The translations under genes and the position numbers were made by a program. A stretch of 64,000 nucleotides of DNA from positions 1,922,001 through 1,986,000 of the forward strand of contig NZ_CP021251.1 of assembly GCF_002155265.1 (NCBI RefSeq). The letters are read 5' to 3'. The DNA comes from Corynebacterium pseudotuberculosis (lineage in GTDB: Bacteria > Actinomycetota > Actinomycetes > Mycobacteriales > Mycobacteriaceae). Below, in pieces: positions 10,897-20,018 of the stretch. Each line of letters starts with the position of its first letter. Positions within the stretch are counted from its first letter, which is position 1. Below the pieces are notes generated by a model. The model worked only from the letters and a program-made list of their open reading frames with translations, ran no database searches and had not been told where the DNA came from.

Positions 10897-11766
10897 ATGG
10901 GTAGGAAAAAAGGAGGTCGGGTCTCCCCGAATCTCAGTGCTAATAATGGGCCTGTAGCGGGGATTTACACCACGTCTACTGGAACTGTGGAACTTCGACC
11001 GGACTCTTTTATGCCTCATGCGTGGGAGGTATATGTCAATGGGGTCCCATCTAGTCACATCTGTGAAGATCCAAGCAGACTTGAGTATGAGTACATGCGA
11101 TGGATTGCTGCAGCCGTAGAGTGGTTTGTGACTACCCATGCGTCACCGACAGCGCTAAGAGTTACACATTTAGGCGGCGGAGCCTGCACTATGGCTCGAT
11201 ATGTAGCTCATCTTTATCCTAAATCGCGAAACACCGTGGTTGAATTGGACGGGGAACTAGCCCGACTGGCTCGCGTGTGGTTTGACCTGCCCCGCGCCCC
11301 ACTACTAAAGATCCGAGTAGGTGAGGCTAGAGAGGTGTCCAATTCTTTTACTGACGCAAGCCGCGATGTGATTATCAGAGATGTTTTCGCTGGTGATTCC
11401 ACTCCTATTCCGCTAACCACCGTCGAGTTTTTCCGTCAGTGCCACCGTAGCCTGGCGCCGGGAGGACTTTATGTAGCTAATTGTGGCGACCACTCCGATC
11501 TCCGCGGCGCCCGAGCTGAACTCAAAGGCATGGCGGAAGTCTTTACGCATGTGGCTTGCATTTCAGATCCCGCCATGCTCAAAGGTCGCAGGTACGGCAA
11601 CCTCATACTCATAGGCACGGATTCTCCACTCCCAGACCTTATGGCAACGCAAAAGATAACGCGCTCTTTATTAGGAGGTGGAGTTCCCGCCCAGTACAAG
11701 GATGACGCCTGGACTCGGAGCTTCATGGCCTCAGGAATACCTCGCTTTGACCCTCCAATTGCCTAG
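10897..11766 (+). CDS. Spermidine-synthase-like SAM-binding protein
   Basis: A 289-residue protein with a small N-terminal beta domain and a Rossmann methyltransferase core: THLGGGACTMARYVAHLYP (about 90-108) as the SAM loop, VVELDGELARLAR (about 114-126) with the acidic residue for ribose, and DVIIRDVFAGD as motif IV. The GGGDGG loop of true spermidine synthases is GGGACT here, losing the Asp associated with polyamine chemistry, so polyamine synthesis is doubtful. The TAG stop is shared as CTAG with the stop of the convergent desulfurase gene, with no terminator between them. Confidence 0.75.
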   Translation: MGRKKGGRVSPNLSANNGPVAGIYTTSTGTVELRPDSFMPHAWEVYVNGVPSSHICEDPSRLEYEYMRWIAAAVEWFVTTHASPTALRVTHLGGGACTMARYVAHLYPKSRNTVVELDGELARLARVWFDLPRAPLLKIRVGEAREVSNSFTDASRDVIIRDVFAGDSTPIPLTTVEFFRQCHRSLAPGGLYVANCGDHSDLRGARAELKGMAEVFTHVACISDPAMLKGRRYGNLILIGTDSPLPDLMATQKITRSLLGGGVPAQYKDDAWTRSFMASGIPRFDPPIA

Positions 11767-12890
11767 GCCATACCTGCTAAACGTGCGCGCCTAACCACCT
11801 CAGGAAGGTGTTTCACAAGCTTCTCGACGTCCGCCTCTCCCGTTGTGCGTCCAAGAGTAAAGCGAATAGTGCTACGTGCAATTTTTTCTTCCACCCCTGC
11901 TGCCAGAAGAACATGGCTGGCTCTATTCACGCCATTTGAACAAGCTGATCCGGTTGAGGCTTCCAATCCAAACGAATCAAGGAGCATAATCAGGCTATCG
12001 CCTTCTGCACCGGGGAAAGACAAGTGAAGATGACCAGGTAATGCATCATGCGGGGTGTGCACTACAACATTATCGATTGCCTCCACAATGCGATTGTGAA
12101 GTTGATTGCGTAGTGCCGCTATCCTGAGGCGTTCTTGTTGCATCTCGGCTATGGCTTCAGACAAAGCCGCAGCCGTGGCAGCAGCCCCCGCCACGTCTAC
12201 AGTCCCAGATCTAATGCCGCGCTCTTGCCCGCCACCATGAAAAATAGGACGAGGAGCAGGCGAACGACGCGCCAACAACAAACCAACACCCCGAGGCCCA
12301 CCAAATTTATGAGCACTCGCAGCGAGCGTAGTCGCCCCAAGATCATGAAAATTCACAGGAAGATGCCCTACGACCTGTACGGCATCAACATGAAGAGGAG
12401 TACCAGCAGCGGCAGCACAAGAAGCTATTTTTTGAATCGGCTGTATCGCCCCAGTCTCGTTATTCGCCCACATCACCGCAGCCACAGCAGCAGGTTTATT
12501 CAATGCTGAGAGATCCGAAATAATCCCATCTTTTGCAATAGGAAGTCTTTCTACTTCAGCCCCGCACGTTTCAAGGTATTTCAACGTTTCAAGAACCGCC
12601 GGGTGCTCGATTCCAGTACTGACAATCCGGTGCAAGGGACTGGCCTGCCAGAGGCCTGCGACACCGATATTGTCCGATTCCGTGCCTGATCCAGTGAACA
12701 AGACCTCGATGGGCTCACATCCGAGCAACTCAGCGATTTCCTCACGCGCGGTATCAAGAACACTACGTGCTGCACGCCCTGAGCCGTATTGGCTTGCTGG
12801 ATTAACCAAATGCGCATTTTCCAGCCAAGCTTCTCGCGCAACCTGTCGGATCGGTGTGGTTGCGGCATGATCAAAATAACTCGACTGCAT
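11763..12890 (-). CDS. iscS: Cysteine desulfurase (IscS/NifS family)
   Basis: A 375-residue PLP enzyme that takes sulfur from cysteine for tRNA thiolation and possibly Fe-S assembly. Visible are the N-terminal YFDHAATTPI, the glycine-rich GTESDNIG cofactor loop, the PLP lysine in AASAHKFGGPRG and the catalytic Cys in STGSACSNGVNRASH. The nearby mnmA suggests it supplies sulfur for s2U34, as with IscS elsewhere; a dedicated suf-type desulfurase would be encoded outside this window. A terminator (12950-12985) separates it from etfA upstream, so it probably has its own promoter. Confidence 0.92.
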   Translation of the reverse strand: MQSSYFDHAATTPIRQVAREAWLENAHLVNPASQYGSGRAARSVLDTAREEIAELLGCEPIEVLFTGSGTESDNIGVAGLWQASPLHRIVSTGIEHPAVLETLKYLETCGAEVERLPIAKDGIISDLSALNKPAAVAAVMWANNETGAIQPIQKIASCAAAAGTPLHVDAVQVVGHLPVNFHDLGATTLAASAHKFGGPRGVGLLLARRSPAPRPIFHGGGQERGIRSGTVDVAGAAATAAALSEAIAEMQQERLRIAALRNQLHNRIVEAIDNVVVHTPHDALPGHLHLSFPGAEGDSLIMLLDSFGLEASTGSACSNGVNRASHVLLAAGVEEKIARSTIRFTLGRTTGEADVEKLVKHLPEVVRRARLAGMA

Positions 12891-12949
12891 GGGGGCCGAT
12901 TCTACTCGGCGCTCCCCTTTGAACAGAAAGCCGGTTCCTTTTAGTCAAA

Positions 12950-12985
12950 ATATGCCGAGCTCTCGTCACAAAAAGCTCGGCATAT
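12950..12985 (-). terminator. Terminator after etfA
   Basis: Perfect 12-base arms ATATGCCGAGCT and AGCTCGGCATAT around a 12-base loop, followed on the minus strand by TTTTGA. It ends the etfB-etfA transcript before iscS. Confidence 0.8.
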
Positions 12986-13008
12986 CTTAGGGGCAAAACC
13001 CTGTGTTC

Positions 13009-13965
13009 TTAGGCTTTTCGCTGAGCAATCTCCTGAATAAGCAGCGGGGTGATCTCATGGATATCTCCCACCACACCAAGGTCTGCGATAGAGAAAAATG
13101 GAGCGTCCTCATCATTATTGATGACGATAATCTTCTTTGAAGTCTGCATTCCAGACGTGTGCTGAATAGCACCAGAGATACCAAGTCCCACATAAACATC
13201 GGGAGAAACGGTAACTCCGGTTTGCCCAATCTGGTACTGCGCCGAATAGTACCCTAGGTCTACGGCGTCGCGGGTAGCACCCACTGCCCCGCCGAGGGCG
13301 TCGGCAAGCGGCTCGACGATAGAACCAAAGTTCTCCGCAGATTCCACGCCTCTGCCTCCTGCTACCACGACCTTTGCACTAGTAAGATCCGGACGGTCGC
13401 CTTTAACAGCTGGAGTAAAGGAGGTTACTTTCACGTCTTTCGCAGCTGCTGTAGGTATCTCCATGACGGATACGGTTCCCGCTGCAGGAGACGGCACGGC
13501 CTCCACGCTTCCGGGACGCAACGTATAAATAGGGCTGGCTCCCCCCACTGCGGCAGAAACATCAAAAGTATCGCCGAACACAGAAAGATGCGCCGTCCTA
13601 TCGGGGTTAATTCCCACCACATCGCACAACACGCCAGAAGCAAGGCGCGCGGCAAGCCGTCCCGCGATTTCATTGCCATGTACCCCTGCGTCCAGAAGGA
13701 TAGGGCCAGGCGTGGCTGCAGCCAGCATAGATAGGGCGTCTGCCTGCGGGATTGCAATACGCGAATCCACATCGGCTGCCTGCGCCGCGATGATTGAGGC
13801 GGCCCCCAGCTCAGCCAGTTTAGGTACAAGCGGCTCGTGAACTCCCGGGGTGCCAACCACCACGGCTGTGACGTCGCCAAGCACCCGCGCAGCGGTCACC
13901 AGCTCTCCTGTTGCGGGAAGAACCTGTCCATCGGCATGTTCGACAAGTACATAAACAGTTGACAT
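13009..13965 (-). CDS. etfA: Electron transfer flavoprotein alpha subunit
   Basis: EtfA binds the FAD of the EtfAB dimer, which passes electrons from acyl-CoA and other dehydrogenases to the respiratory chain. The 318-residue protein has the C-terminal FAD-binding domain with VAGGRGVESAENFG (about 201-214), AVGATRDAVDLGY and the ETF-alpha signature YVGLGISGAIQHTSGM. It follows etfB by 19 bases in a two-gene operon. Its known partners (acyl-CoA dehydrogenases, ETF-quinone oxidoreductase) are not in this window. Confidence 0.95.
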   Translation of the reverse strand: MSTVYVLVEHADGQVLPATGELVTAARVLGDVTAVVVGTPGVHEPLVPKLAELGAASIIAAQAADVDSRIAIPQADALSMLAAATPGPILLDAGVHGNEIAGRLAARLASGVLCDVVGINPDRTAHLSVFGDTFDVSAAVGGASPIYTLRPGSVEAVPSPAAGTVSVMEIPTAAAKDVKVTSFTPAVKGDRPDLTSAKVVVAGGRGVESAENFGSIVEPLADALGGAVGATRDAVDLGYYSAQYQIGQTGVTVSPDVYVGLGISGAIQHTSGMQTSKKIIVINNDEDAPFFSIADLGVVGDIHEITPLLIQEIAQRKA

Positions 13966-13984
13966 GTCTGTTCTTCTCCTTTAC

Positions 13985-14779
13985 TTAGATGAGCTTCTCA
14001 GCAGCCAGGAAATCTGCAATAGCAGCGGCCGCTGTACGAGGGTCGGTATTGATCACTTTGCCGCCTTGACGAGCTGAGCGCTCCGTGGCTGCTGTAACCG
14101 CAGTGGCTGCGTGAGCAAGTCCCACATGCTCCGGAGCCACTCCTATGGATGCCAGGCTAAACTGCTGAATTTCTGCCTTTTTAGCAGCCATGATGCCTTT
14201 AAAATTAGGGAATCTAGGTTTGTCCGCTTTTTCTGTTACAGACACAATCGCAGGGAGCGATGATTCCAGAGCGCTATCACCGTCATGGGTTTCTCGAATA
14301 CCGCTAATGGTATTCCCCGACAAAGTAACCTCACGCATACTGGTGAGAGCGGGCTGCTGACGATATTCGCTTAGTATTCCGGGAATCGCACCCATGGCGC
14401 CATCAGAGGAAGCGGAACCCGCAACGATAAGCGCAACATCCGGGATTTGATTAATTGCGTTATTCAGCGCCCATGCCGTTCCCAAAACATCAGAGCCAGC
14501 GAGTGCTTCATCCGAAAGCAAAATCGCTTGATCTGCACCCATGGCGAGTGCTTTACGCAAGGCCTCCTCGGAGCCTGCCGGGCCAGCTGAAAGGGCAACT
14601 ACCGTGTATCCAGCGTCTGGATTAGATTCTTTAAGCCGCAGTGCCTGTTCCACCGCGTACTCATTAATCTCATCGATCACAGAATCAACGTTGACGCGAT
14701 CAAGGGTGAAATCACTCTCAAGCTTCTTTGTTGACCACGTATCGGGAACATTTTTGACCAGAGCCACGATTGCAGGCAT
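13985..14779 (-). CDS. etfB: Electron transfer flavoprotein beta subunit
   Basis: EtfB pairs with EtfA and carries the AMP site and the surface that docks dehydrogenases. The 264-residue frame has the family's opening VALVKNVPDTW, the INEYAVEQALRLKE segment and the loop MGADQAILLSDEALAGSD. I prefer ATG 14779 because AGAAGGG then lies 9 bases upstream; the ATG three codons earlier (14788) abuts that site. A TAAAAT -10-like hexamer at 14856-14861 on the minus strand is a likely promoter element. Confidence 0.94.
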   Translation of the reverse strand: MPAIVALVKNVPDTWSTKKLESDFTLDRVNVDSVIDEINEYAVEQALRLKESNPDAGYTVVALSAGPAGSEEALRKALAMGADQAILLSDEALAGSDVLGTAWALNNAINQIPDVALIVAGSASSDGAMGAIPGILSEYRQQPALTSMREVTLSGNTISGIRETHDGDSALESSLPAIVSVTEKADKPRFPNFKGIMAAKKAEIQQFSLASIGVAPEHVGLAHAATAVTAATERSARQGGKVINTDPRTAAAAIADFLAAEKLI

Positions 14780-14855
14780 CGGTTTCATCCCTTCTTTTCT
14801 TATCTCAGGGCAGGGATCTCAAGCGACCCCTACCTAAAAATCGAAATAGCCTTTT

Positions 14856-14861
14856 ATTTTA
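14856..14861 (-). promoter_or_regulatory. Probable -10 box of the etfBA operon
   Basis: TAAAAT on the minus strand, 77 bases before the etfB start, in the only AT-rich part of this intergenic region. Fits the corynebacterial TANANT consensus; the -35 is not clear. Confidence 0.45.
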
Positions 14862-14895
14862 TCTTGCGTCTTGATAACGCACACGTTGGGCAAGT

Positions 14896-16035
14896 CTAGT
14901 GCACAAAAGTACGGGGTAGCTCATCCGCATACTCACGGGCCTCGCAGATAAGAGCAACGCCTTGAGAACCGATGCGGGTACAAAACACTGCCATGGGCCG
15001 CTTACCTTTAAGTCCGAGTTTCTTCCGTAACACATCCGGGTCTATGTCTACCCCGCGTACAAGAATCTCCAGGCTCCCACAGTCGTGTTTTTTTAACACA
15101 CTTTTGAGCTTTTTTAGCGGTGCAAGCTCAACAAATTTAAAGCCGCTACGCCCTGCTGGAATCGCATCACCCGTAAGGTATGCGATCCGCTCATCCAGCA
15201 TCCACAGCCCCTCGCGCCGGGCATAATGGCGTACTAATCCTGACCGTATAATTGCACCGTCTGGGTCGATGAGGTATTTTCCTGGGCTATCCGCACCAAC
15301 GTCGGAAGGCATAAGGTCAGTAATCCGATCTACACGATGATTGTCGGATGTGCATTCTGTTGTAGAAGCCGTTATAAGAAGCGCTTCACGGGTTTCACCG
15401 TTGCTAAGCCCAGCAGTATACAAGCAGGCCTCTTTTACTCCTCCATTTACGCTTGCCACGCTTACCAGGCCTTCCCACTCCGAGAAATCGAGGCCCGGCG
15501 CGCATTTGATGGCTAGTTCATGTCCTCGCCAGGTTTCTACAAGGCTAGGAAGCGGCGGAATCAATTGCAACGGAGAAGTAATTCTTCGCCCGCCGTCCCG
15601 ACGCGCAGGATCCGCCACGATAATGCTTTCATTTTTCGACGCAGGAATGAGGGCATCAGCTCGCGAATAGAGCCCGCGTGGCTCGTTGTAGCGAGCCATC
15701 AACAAACGAGCTTGATCCACGTCGCTACCGTGGTAGCTCATCCTTGCGCGGGTAATCGCAGCCCCCTCAGTACCGATCGAACATGTGACATCGTGAACTA
15801 GTCCCTGAGGAAAATGTGCGGCAAGTCTTTCGGCTCTTCGCTGGGCTACTACGAGCGGAGTTGCTTGTTGTGCCGATTCATGGCACATGAGCCACTGGCT
15901 AGGAAGTTTCCCTTTAGTAGCAGACCGGGAGCTGACAAGTTCCATCACTGCGCGTCCGTAATCTCCAAATTCTGAGCGGAAGAAAGCGCTGTCTTTAATC
16001 GCGCTTGCTTTGGTCAGAGGATGATCTGCGATCAA
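14896..16035 (-). CDS. THUMP-like class I SAM methyltransferase
   Basis: A 379-residue protein of an actinobacterial family with a Rossmann SAM domain and a C-terminal THUMP-like domain. The SAM loop is VHDVTCSIGTEGAAITRA (about 99-116), the ribose-binding acidic loop is GSDVDQARLLMARYN (about 123-137), and motif IV is IIVADPARRDGGRR (about 158-171), where DPARR is characteristic. The family is thought to modify RNA, by its fold, but I know no proven substrate. It lies between NUDIX and etf genes on the same strand, with enough spacing for separate promoters. Confidence 0.75.
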   Translation of the reverse strand: MIADHPLTKASAIKDSAFFRSEFGDYGRAVMELVSSRSATKGKLPSQWLMCHESAQQATPLVVAQRRAERLAAHFPQGLVHDVTCSIGTEGAAITRARMSYHGSDVDQARLLMARYNEPRGLYSRADALIPASKNESIIVADPARRDGGRRITSPLQLIPPLPSLVETWRGHELAIKCAPGLDFSEWEGLVSVASVNGGVKEACLYTAGLSNGETREALLITASTTECTSDNHRVDRITDLMPSDVGADSPGKYLIDPDGAIIRSGLVRHYARREGLWMLDERIAYLTGDAIPAGRSGFKFVELAPLKKLKSVLKKHDCGSLEILVRGVDIDPDVLRKKLGLKGKRPMAVFCTRIGSQGVALICEAREYADELPRTFVH

Positions 16036-16123
16036 ACGGCTCTCTGCATCGGAGATTTTTCCTTGTTAGCTGCAAGGAAACGCACCTCATCGGGATGAAA
16101 ACTCACTTGTGCGACTATCTTTC

Positions 16124-16930
16124 TTAAAAACGTCTAGGAGGAACATGCGTGAAAAACTCTTCGTAGAGAGGATCGTATTCAGGAATCCCTTTATACGGCT
16201 TCATGTCTGCTTTTCTTAAATGGGCAAGTAGGTCAGTCACGCAATCAAATTGGTTGAGGGTCCACAGCTGCGCCCAGGTAGGAAAAACCAGGCGTAACAA
16301 TCCGACTCTCCAGCCTTCCAAAATAAGCTCCGGGGAAAACCATCCAGTTGATGCCGCCTCACTGGTATTTCCATCAGGTTCTTGTCCGGGCGGTTGCACT
16401 GCAACGAATGAAAACATATCAAAGCGACGCTCGTCCTCATCAGGGCTCACCCATCGGGTCGAGGGACGCAACAATTCCGACCGCAACACCAACCCGTTGC
16501 GCTCCAGCACCTGGGAGAGCGAAAGCCGGTGGCTCTCTAAGGCCAGGCGCTGCGAGTGATAGGGCGTAGCATCCAAAATGGGACGGCCATCTGCATGAGA
16601 AGCAAGAAGAGTACCAGTCTCCTCAAAAAGTTCACGCACGGCAGCGAACAATAATGCTCTAGCTCTATTGCGGTTAGTTCCTAACGCACGAGCCCAATGC
16701 ATTAGGCTTGGGCCTCCAAAAGTGTCGTAGGTGGCACCTTCATGGCTCAGCTCAAAATCGCGAATATCAACTCCGCCTCCGGGAAAGACGGTGGTGTTAG
16801 GGAACGTAGGCATCGAAGATACCCGCTCTTGTACATAAACTTCCATCCCTGACGGCGAATCGCGAACCATCAATACGGTGACAGCGAGCTTGGCGCCGCC
16901 GAGACCCAATATCTCCTCAGGCTCGTACAT
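16124..16930 (-). CDS. NUDIX hydrolase with split Nudix box (NUDT19-like)
   Basis: A 268-residue pyrophosphohydrolase. The metal-binding half of the Nudix motif is clear, AAVRELFEETGTLL (RExxEE), but the leading glycine part PGGGVD is separated from it by about 40 residues. Such an insertion inside the box is known in the NUDT19 / RP2 branch, which acts on CoA and related diphosphates. A C-terminal segment FVAVQPPGQEPDGNTSEAASTGW resembles the family's E-x-W substrate region. Substrate remains a guess. It lies 101 bases after the ABC ATPase gene on the same strand. Confidence 0.85.
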   Translation of the reverse strand: MYEPEEILGLGGAKLAVTVLMVRDSPSGMEVYVQERVSSMPTFPNTTVFPGGGVDIRDFELSHEGATYDTFGGPSLMHWARALGTNRNRARALLFAAVRELFEETGTLLASHADGRPILDATPYHSQRLALESHRLSLSQVLERNGLVLRSELLRPSTRWVSPDEDERRFDMFSFVAVQPPGQEPDGNTSEAASTGWFSPELILEGWRVGLLRLVFPTWAQLWTLNQFDCVTDLLAHLRKADMKPYKGIPEYDPLYEEFFTHVPPRRF

Positions 16931-17031
16931 GATTACCCCCAGGATGCGCTTTGTGCTCGTTCCCGTAGCCCGTGAACAAACAACGCATTACTGCTGCTTA
17001 CTGTCAATTATCGATTGGTCTGGCAACAAGT

Positions 17032-17880
17032 CTACTTGCGATGCTTCGTCGCACGTCTTTGCCGCCTGGCGAAATACCTACCGTCTATTTTATCCACAGC
17101 GATTGGTTGGTGGAACGCCGCCGTCAAGTTCTCACTGGTAATCACGTCATCTATGAGACCTTGCGCCACCACTGAGCCTTCGTCGAGAAGCAAAGCATGA
17201 GTAAAACCAGGGGGGACTTCTTCCACATGATGAGTGATCATGACAATCGCCGGTGCATCGGCATCCATGGCAAGCTCGCCAAGATAAGCTACCAGGTCTT
17301 CCCTGCCGCCAAGATCCATGCCTGCTGTTGGCTCGTCGAGAAGCAAAAGCTCTGGGTTAGTCATCAGTGCTCGAGCCACGAGAACGCGTTTACGTTCGCC
17401 CTCGCTCAGCGTTCCCCATGTTTGATCGGCAAGATGATAGGCACCAACTCGTTCTAAAATTTCCGTGGCTCGGTCCAAATCCCACTCTTCATATTCTTCC
17501 CGCCAGCGTCCCAAGACCGCATAACCCGCAGAAATAACAAGGTCTGATACTTTCTCATCTGCAGGAATCCGGTTGCCCAAAGCGGACGAGGAAACGCCGA
17601 TCATTGCGCGCAGATCACGCATATCAGTCCGACCAAGTTGTTCTCCCATGATCCAAAGTTTTCCTTTGGAGGGGAATTCTTCTGCGGCTGCCATCCGAAT
17701 CAACGTAGTCTTTCCAGCTCCATTGGGCCCCAGGATCACCCATCGCTCATCGAGCTCAACCTGCCAATCAACAGGACCAACCAATGTTTTACCGCCGTGT
17801 TTAAATTCCACCTCGAAAAAGTCAAGAAGTAGATCAGGGTTACGGGGCTCGATCTCAGCGTTTGTCATGTCTTCCATCAT
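17032..17880 (-). CDS. ABC transporter ATP-binding protein
   Basis: A single-domain ABC ATPase of 282 residues: Walker A GPNGAGKTT at 51-59, Q-loop near MIGVSSS, signature LSEGERKRVLVARALM, Walker B LLLLDEPTAG and H-loop MITHHVEEVPPG. The VEEVPPGFTHALLL tail resembles ModF/YbbL-type cytoplasmic ATPases. No permease or binding protein is next to it, so transport is not assured. An internal start at MTNAEIE (17868) is possible. Divergent from glgE with 92 bases between. Confidence 0.88.
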   Translation of the reverse strand: MMEDMTNAEIEPRNPDLLLDFFEVEFKHGGKTLVGPVDWQVELDERWVILGPNGAGKTTLIRMAAAEEFPSKGKLWIMGEQLGRTDMRDLRAMIGVSSSALGNRIPADEKVSDLVISAGYAVLGRWREEYEEWDLDRATEILERVGAYHLADQTWGTLSEGERKRVLVARALMTNPELLLLDEPTAGMDLGGREDLVAYLGELAMDADAPAIVMITHHVEEVPPGFTHALLLDEGSVVAQGLIDDVITSENLTAAFHQPIAVDKIDGRYFARRQRRATKHRK

Positions 17881-17972
17881 GACGGATTTCTCACTGTCGA
17901 TGTGGAAGTGACACAGGTGAACTACGCTTTAAAGATAGTAACCACCGACATGAGGAAGCGAGCACTGCTGAA

Positions 17973-19988
17973 GTGACCGGAAGACTTGCTATCGAAGATG
18001 TACGCCCACGCATAGCGGGAGGCTCTCAGCCTTCCAAAGCAGTAATCGGAGAGATGATCCCCGTGAGCGCCCTAGTATGGCGCGAAGGCCACGACGCGGT
18101 GTCTGCAACGCTTAACGTTATCTCTCCTACCGGCGAGGTAACTCGCACGACCATGGAACCCGCCCCCTTTGATCAAGACAAGATGTTTTCCAGTTTTGTC
18201 CCAGATGCTCTTGGCACGTGGAAGTTCCGGGTCGATGCGTGGTCCGATCCCATGAGCACCTGGCGCCATGCTGTAATAGCAAAAATTGAAGTAGGGCAAG
18301 ATGAAGACGATCTTTTTAATGACTTAGAGCATGGGGCTCAGCTCTTTGAAAAAGCCGCCGAAAATGCTTCAAAACCTACCGCCCAAAAGCTCTTTGCAGT
18401 AGCAGATTCCTTGCGCTCCAACCAGCCGCTGCGAGCGCGCGTGGCACCAGCCCTGAGCAAAGAGATTCATGAGATTCTCCATGAGCACCCAGTGCGTGAG
18501 CTACTGACGCGCGGACAAAACCACACGGTACTGGTAGAACGCAAAAAGGCCCAGTTCAGCTCGTGGTATGAGCTCTTCCCTCGCTCTACCGGGGGTTGGG
18601 ATACCGATGGTAACCCCGTACACGGCACGTTTTCCACTACAGCTAAGGCACTCAAACGAGTAGCGGCTATGGGGTTTGACACTGTTTATTTCCCGCCTAT
18701 CCATCCTATTGGAGAGATCCACAGGAAGGGAAAAAACAATAGTTTGATCGCCGAGGCTAATGATGTGGGGTCTCCATGGGCAATCGGTTCCGCTGCCGGT
18801 GGACATGACGCAGTACACCCACAGTTGGGAACGCTCAAGGATTTTCAGGCGCTGGTGTCCACTGCCGAGGAACTTGGACTTAGCGTTGCGCTTGACCTCG
18901 CTCTGCAAGCAGCCCCAGATCATCCTTGGGCTCGTACCCACCAGGACTTTTTTACGGTGCTTGCCGACGGCACAATCGCATACGCAGAAAATCCCCCCAA
19001 AAAATATCAAGACATCTACCCACTGAATTTTGATAACAATAAATCGGCTATTTACGCTGAGCTCAAGCGCATCGTTCTATTTTGGATTGCGCAAGGCGTA
19101 ACAGTATTCCGCGTGGATAATCCGCATACAAAACCTGCAAATTTCTGGGAATGGCTCATCAGTACCATCCATGAAACGCATCCTGAGGTAATTTTCTTAG
19201 CAGAGGCTTTTACTCGCCCGGCGCGACTTTACGGACTGGGCAAGGTCGGATTCAGCCAGTCTTATACCTATTTCACTTGGCGCACAACCAAGTCTGAGCT
19301 GGAAGAATTTGGCACCGAGATCGCTGCAATGGCGGATGTTTCCCGCCCTAATCTCTTTGTTAATACTCCAGACATATTGCATGAGAGCCTGCAGCATGGC
19401 GGACGCGCTATGTTTGCAATCCGAGCAGCTCTTGCTGCCACTTTGTCTCCGTTATGGGGGGTCTACTCCGGATTTGAACTCTATGAAAATGAAGCGGTTA
19501 GCGCTAATAGCGAGGAGTACTTGGACTCTGAGAAATATGAGCTACGTCCGCGCGACTTCACTGCAGCTCTCGAACAAGGAGATTCTCTAGAGCCGTATCT
19601 AGGCACACTCAACGCGATTCGACGCGCACACCCTGCCTTGCAACAGCTTCGGGTTATTGATTTTCACAGCACTGATAATGAAAACATCATCGCTTATAGC
19701 AAAGTCGATCCAGTATCCGGCGATGCCATCCTCGTGGTGATCAATCTGGATCCCACGCATGCGCATTCGGCTACTGTAGACCTCACCATGAACGCTATCG
19801 GCTGCGAGGATGTTGACCATTTCACCGTCACTGATTTAGTTACGGGTGCGCAATTCCCTTGGAACAAGCGCACATATGTCCGCCTAGATCCCTGTGCAGA
19901 TGTCGCCCATATCCTGGAGCTTCCCGTTGTCGAGGAAAGCAAACGTAAAGCTCTCTCCTGGCGTACTCCTACCGACTATTCCAATTAA
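17973..19988 (+). CDS. glgE: Maltose-1-phosphate maltosyltransferase
   Basis: GlgE extends alpha-1,4-glucans using maltose-1-phosphate, the key step of the GlgE pathway from trehalose to glycogen-like glucan. The 671-residue GH13 enzyme has an N-terminal beta domain, the conserved SSWYELFPRS (about 196-205), nucleophile D382 in VFRVDNPHTKP, acid/base E411 in IFLAEAFTRP, and a C-terminal beta domain. The start is a GTG at 17973. glgB follows 30 bases later, so the two form an operon that makes branched alpha-glucan. Confidence 0.95.
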   Translation: MTGRLAIEDVRPRIAGGSQPSKAVIGEMIPVSALVWREGHDAVSATLNVISPTGEVTRTTMEPAPFDQDKMFSSFVPDALGTWKFRVDAWSDPMSTWRHAVIAKIEVGQDEDDLFNDLEHGAQLFEKAAENASKPTAQKLFAVADSLRSNQPLRARVAPALSKEIHEILHEHPVRELLTRGQNHTVLVERKKAQFSSWYELFPRSTGGWDTDGNPVHGTFSTTAKALKRVAAMGFDTVYFPPIHPIGEIHRKGKNNSLIAEANDVGSPWAIGSAAGGHDAVHPQLGTLKDFQALVSTAEELGLSVALDLALQAAPDHPWARTHQDFFTVLADGTIAYAENPPKKYQDIYPLNFDNNKSAIYAELKRIVLFWIAQGVTVFRVDNPHTKPANFWEWLISTIHETHPEVIFLAEAFTRPARLYGLGKVGFSQSYTYFTWRTTKSELEEFGTEIAAMADVSRPNLFVNTPDILHESLQHGGRAMFAIRAALAATLSPLWGVYSGFELYENEAVSANSEEYLDSEKYELRPRDFTAALEQGDSLEPYLGTLNAIRRAHPALQQLRVIDFHSTDNENIIAYSKVDPVSGDAILVVINLDPTHAHSATVDLTMNAIGCEDVDHFTVTDLVTGAQFPWNKRTYVRLDPCADVAHILELPVVEESKRKALSWRTPTDYSN

Positions 19989-20018
19989 TTCTCATCGTTG
20001 AAAGGATCCCCCATCCCT

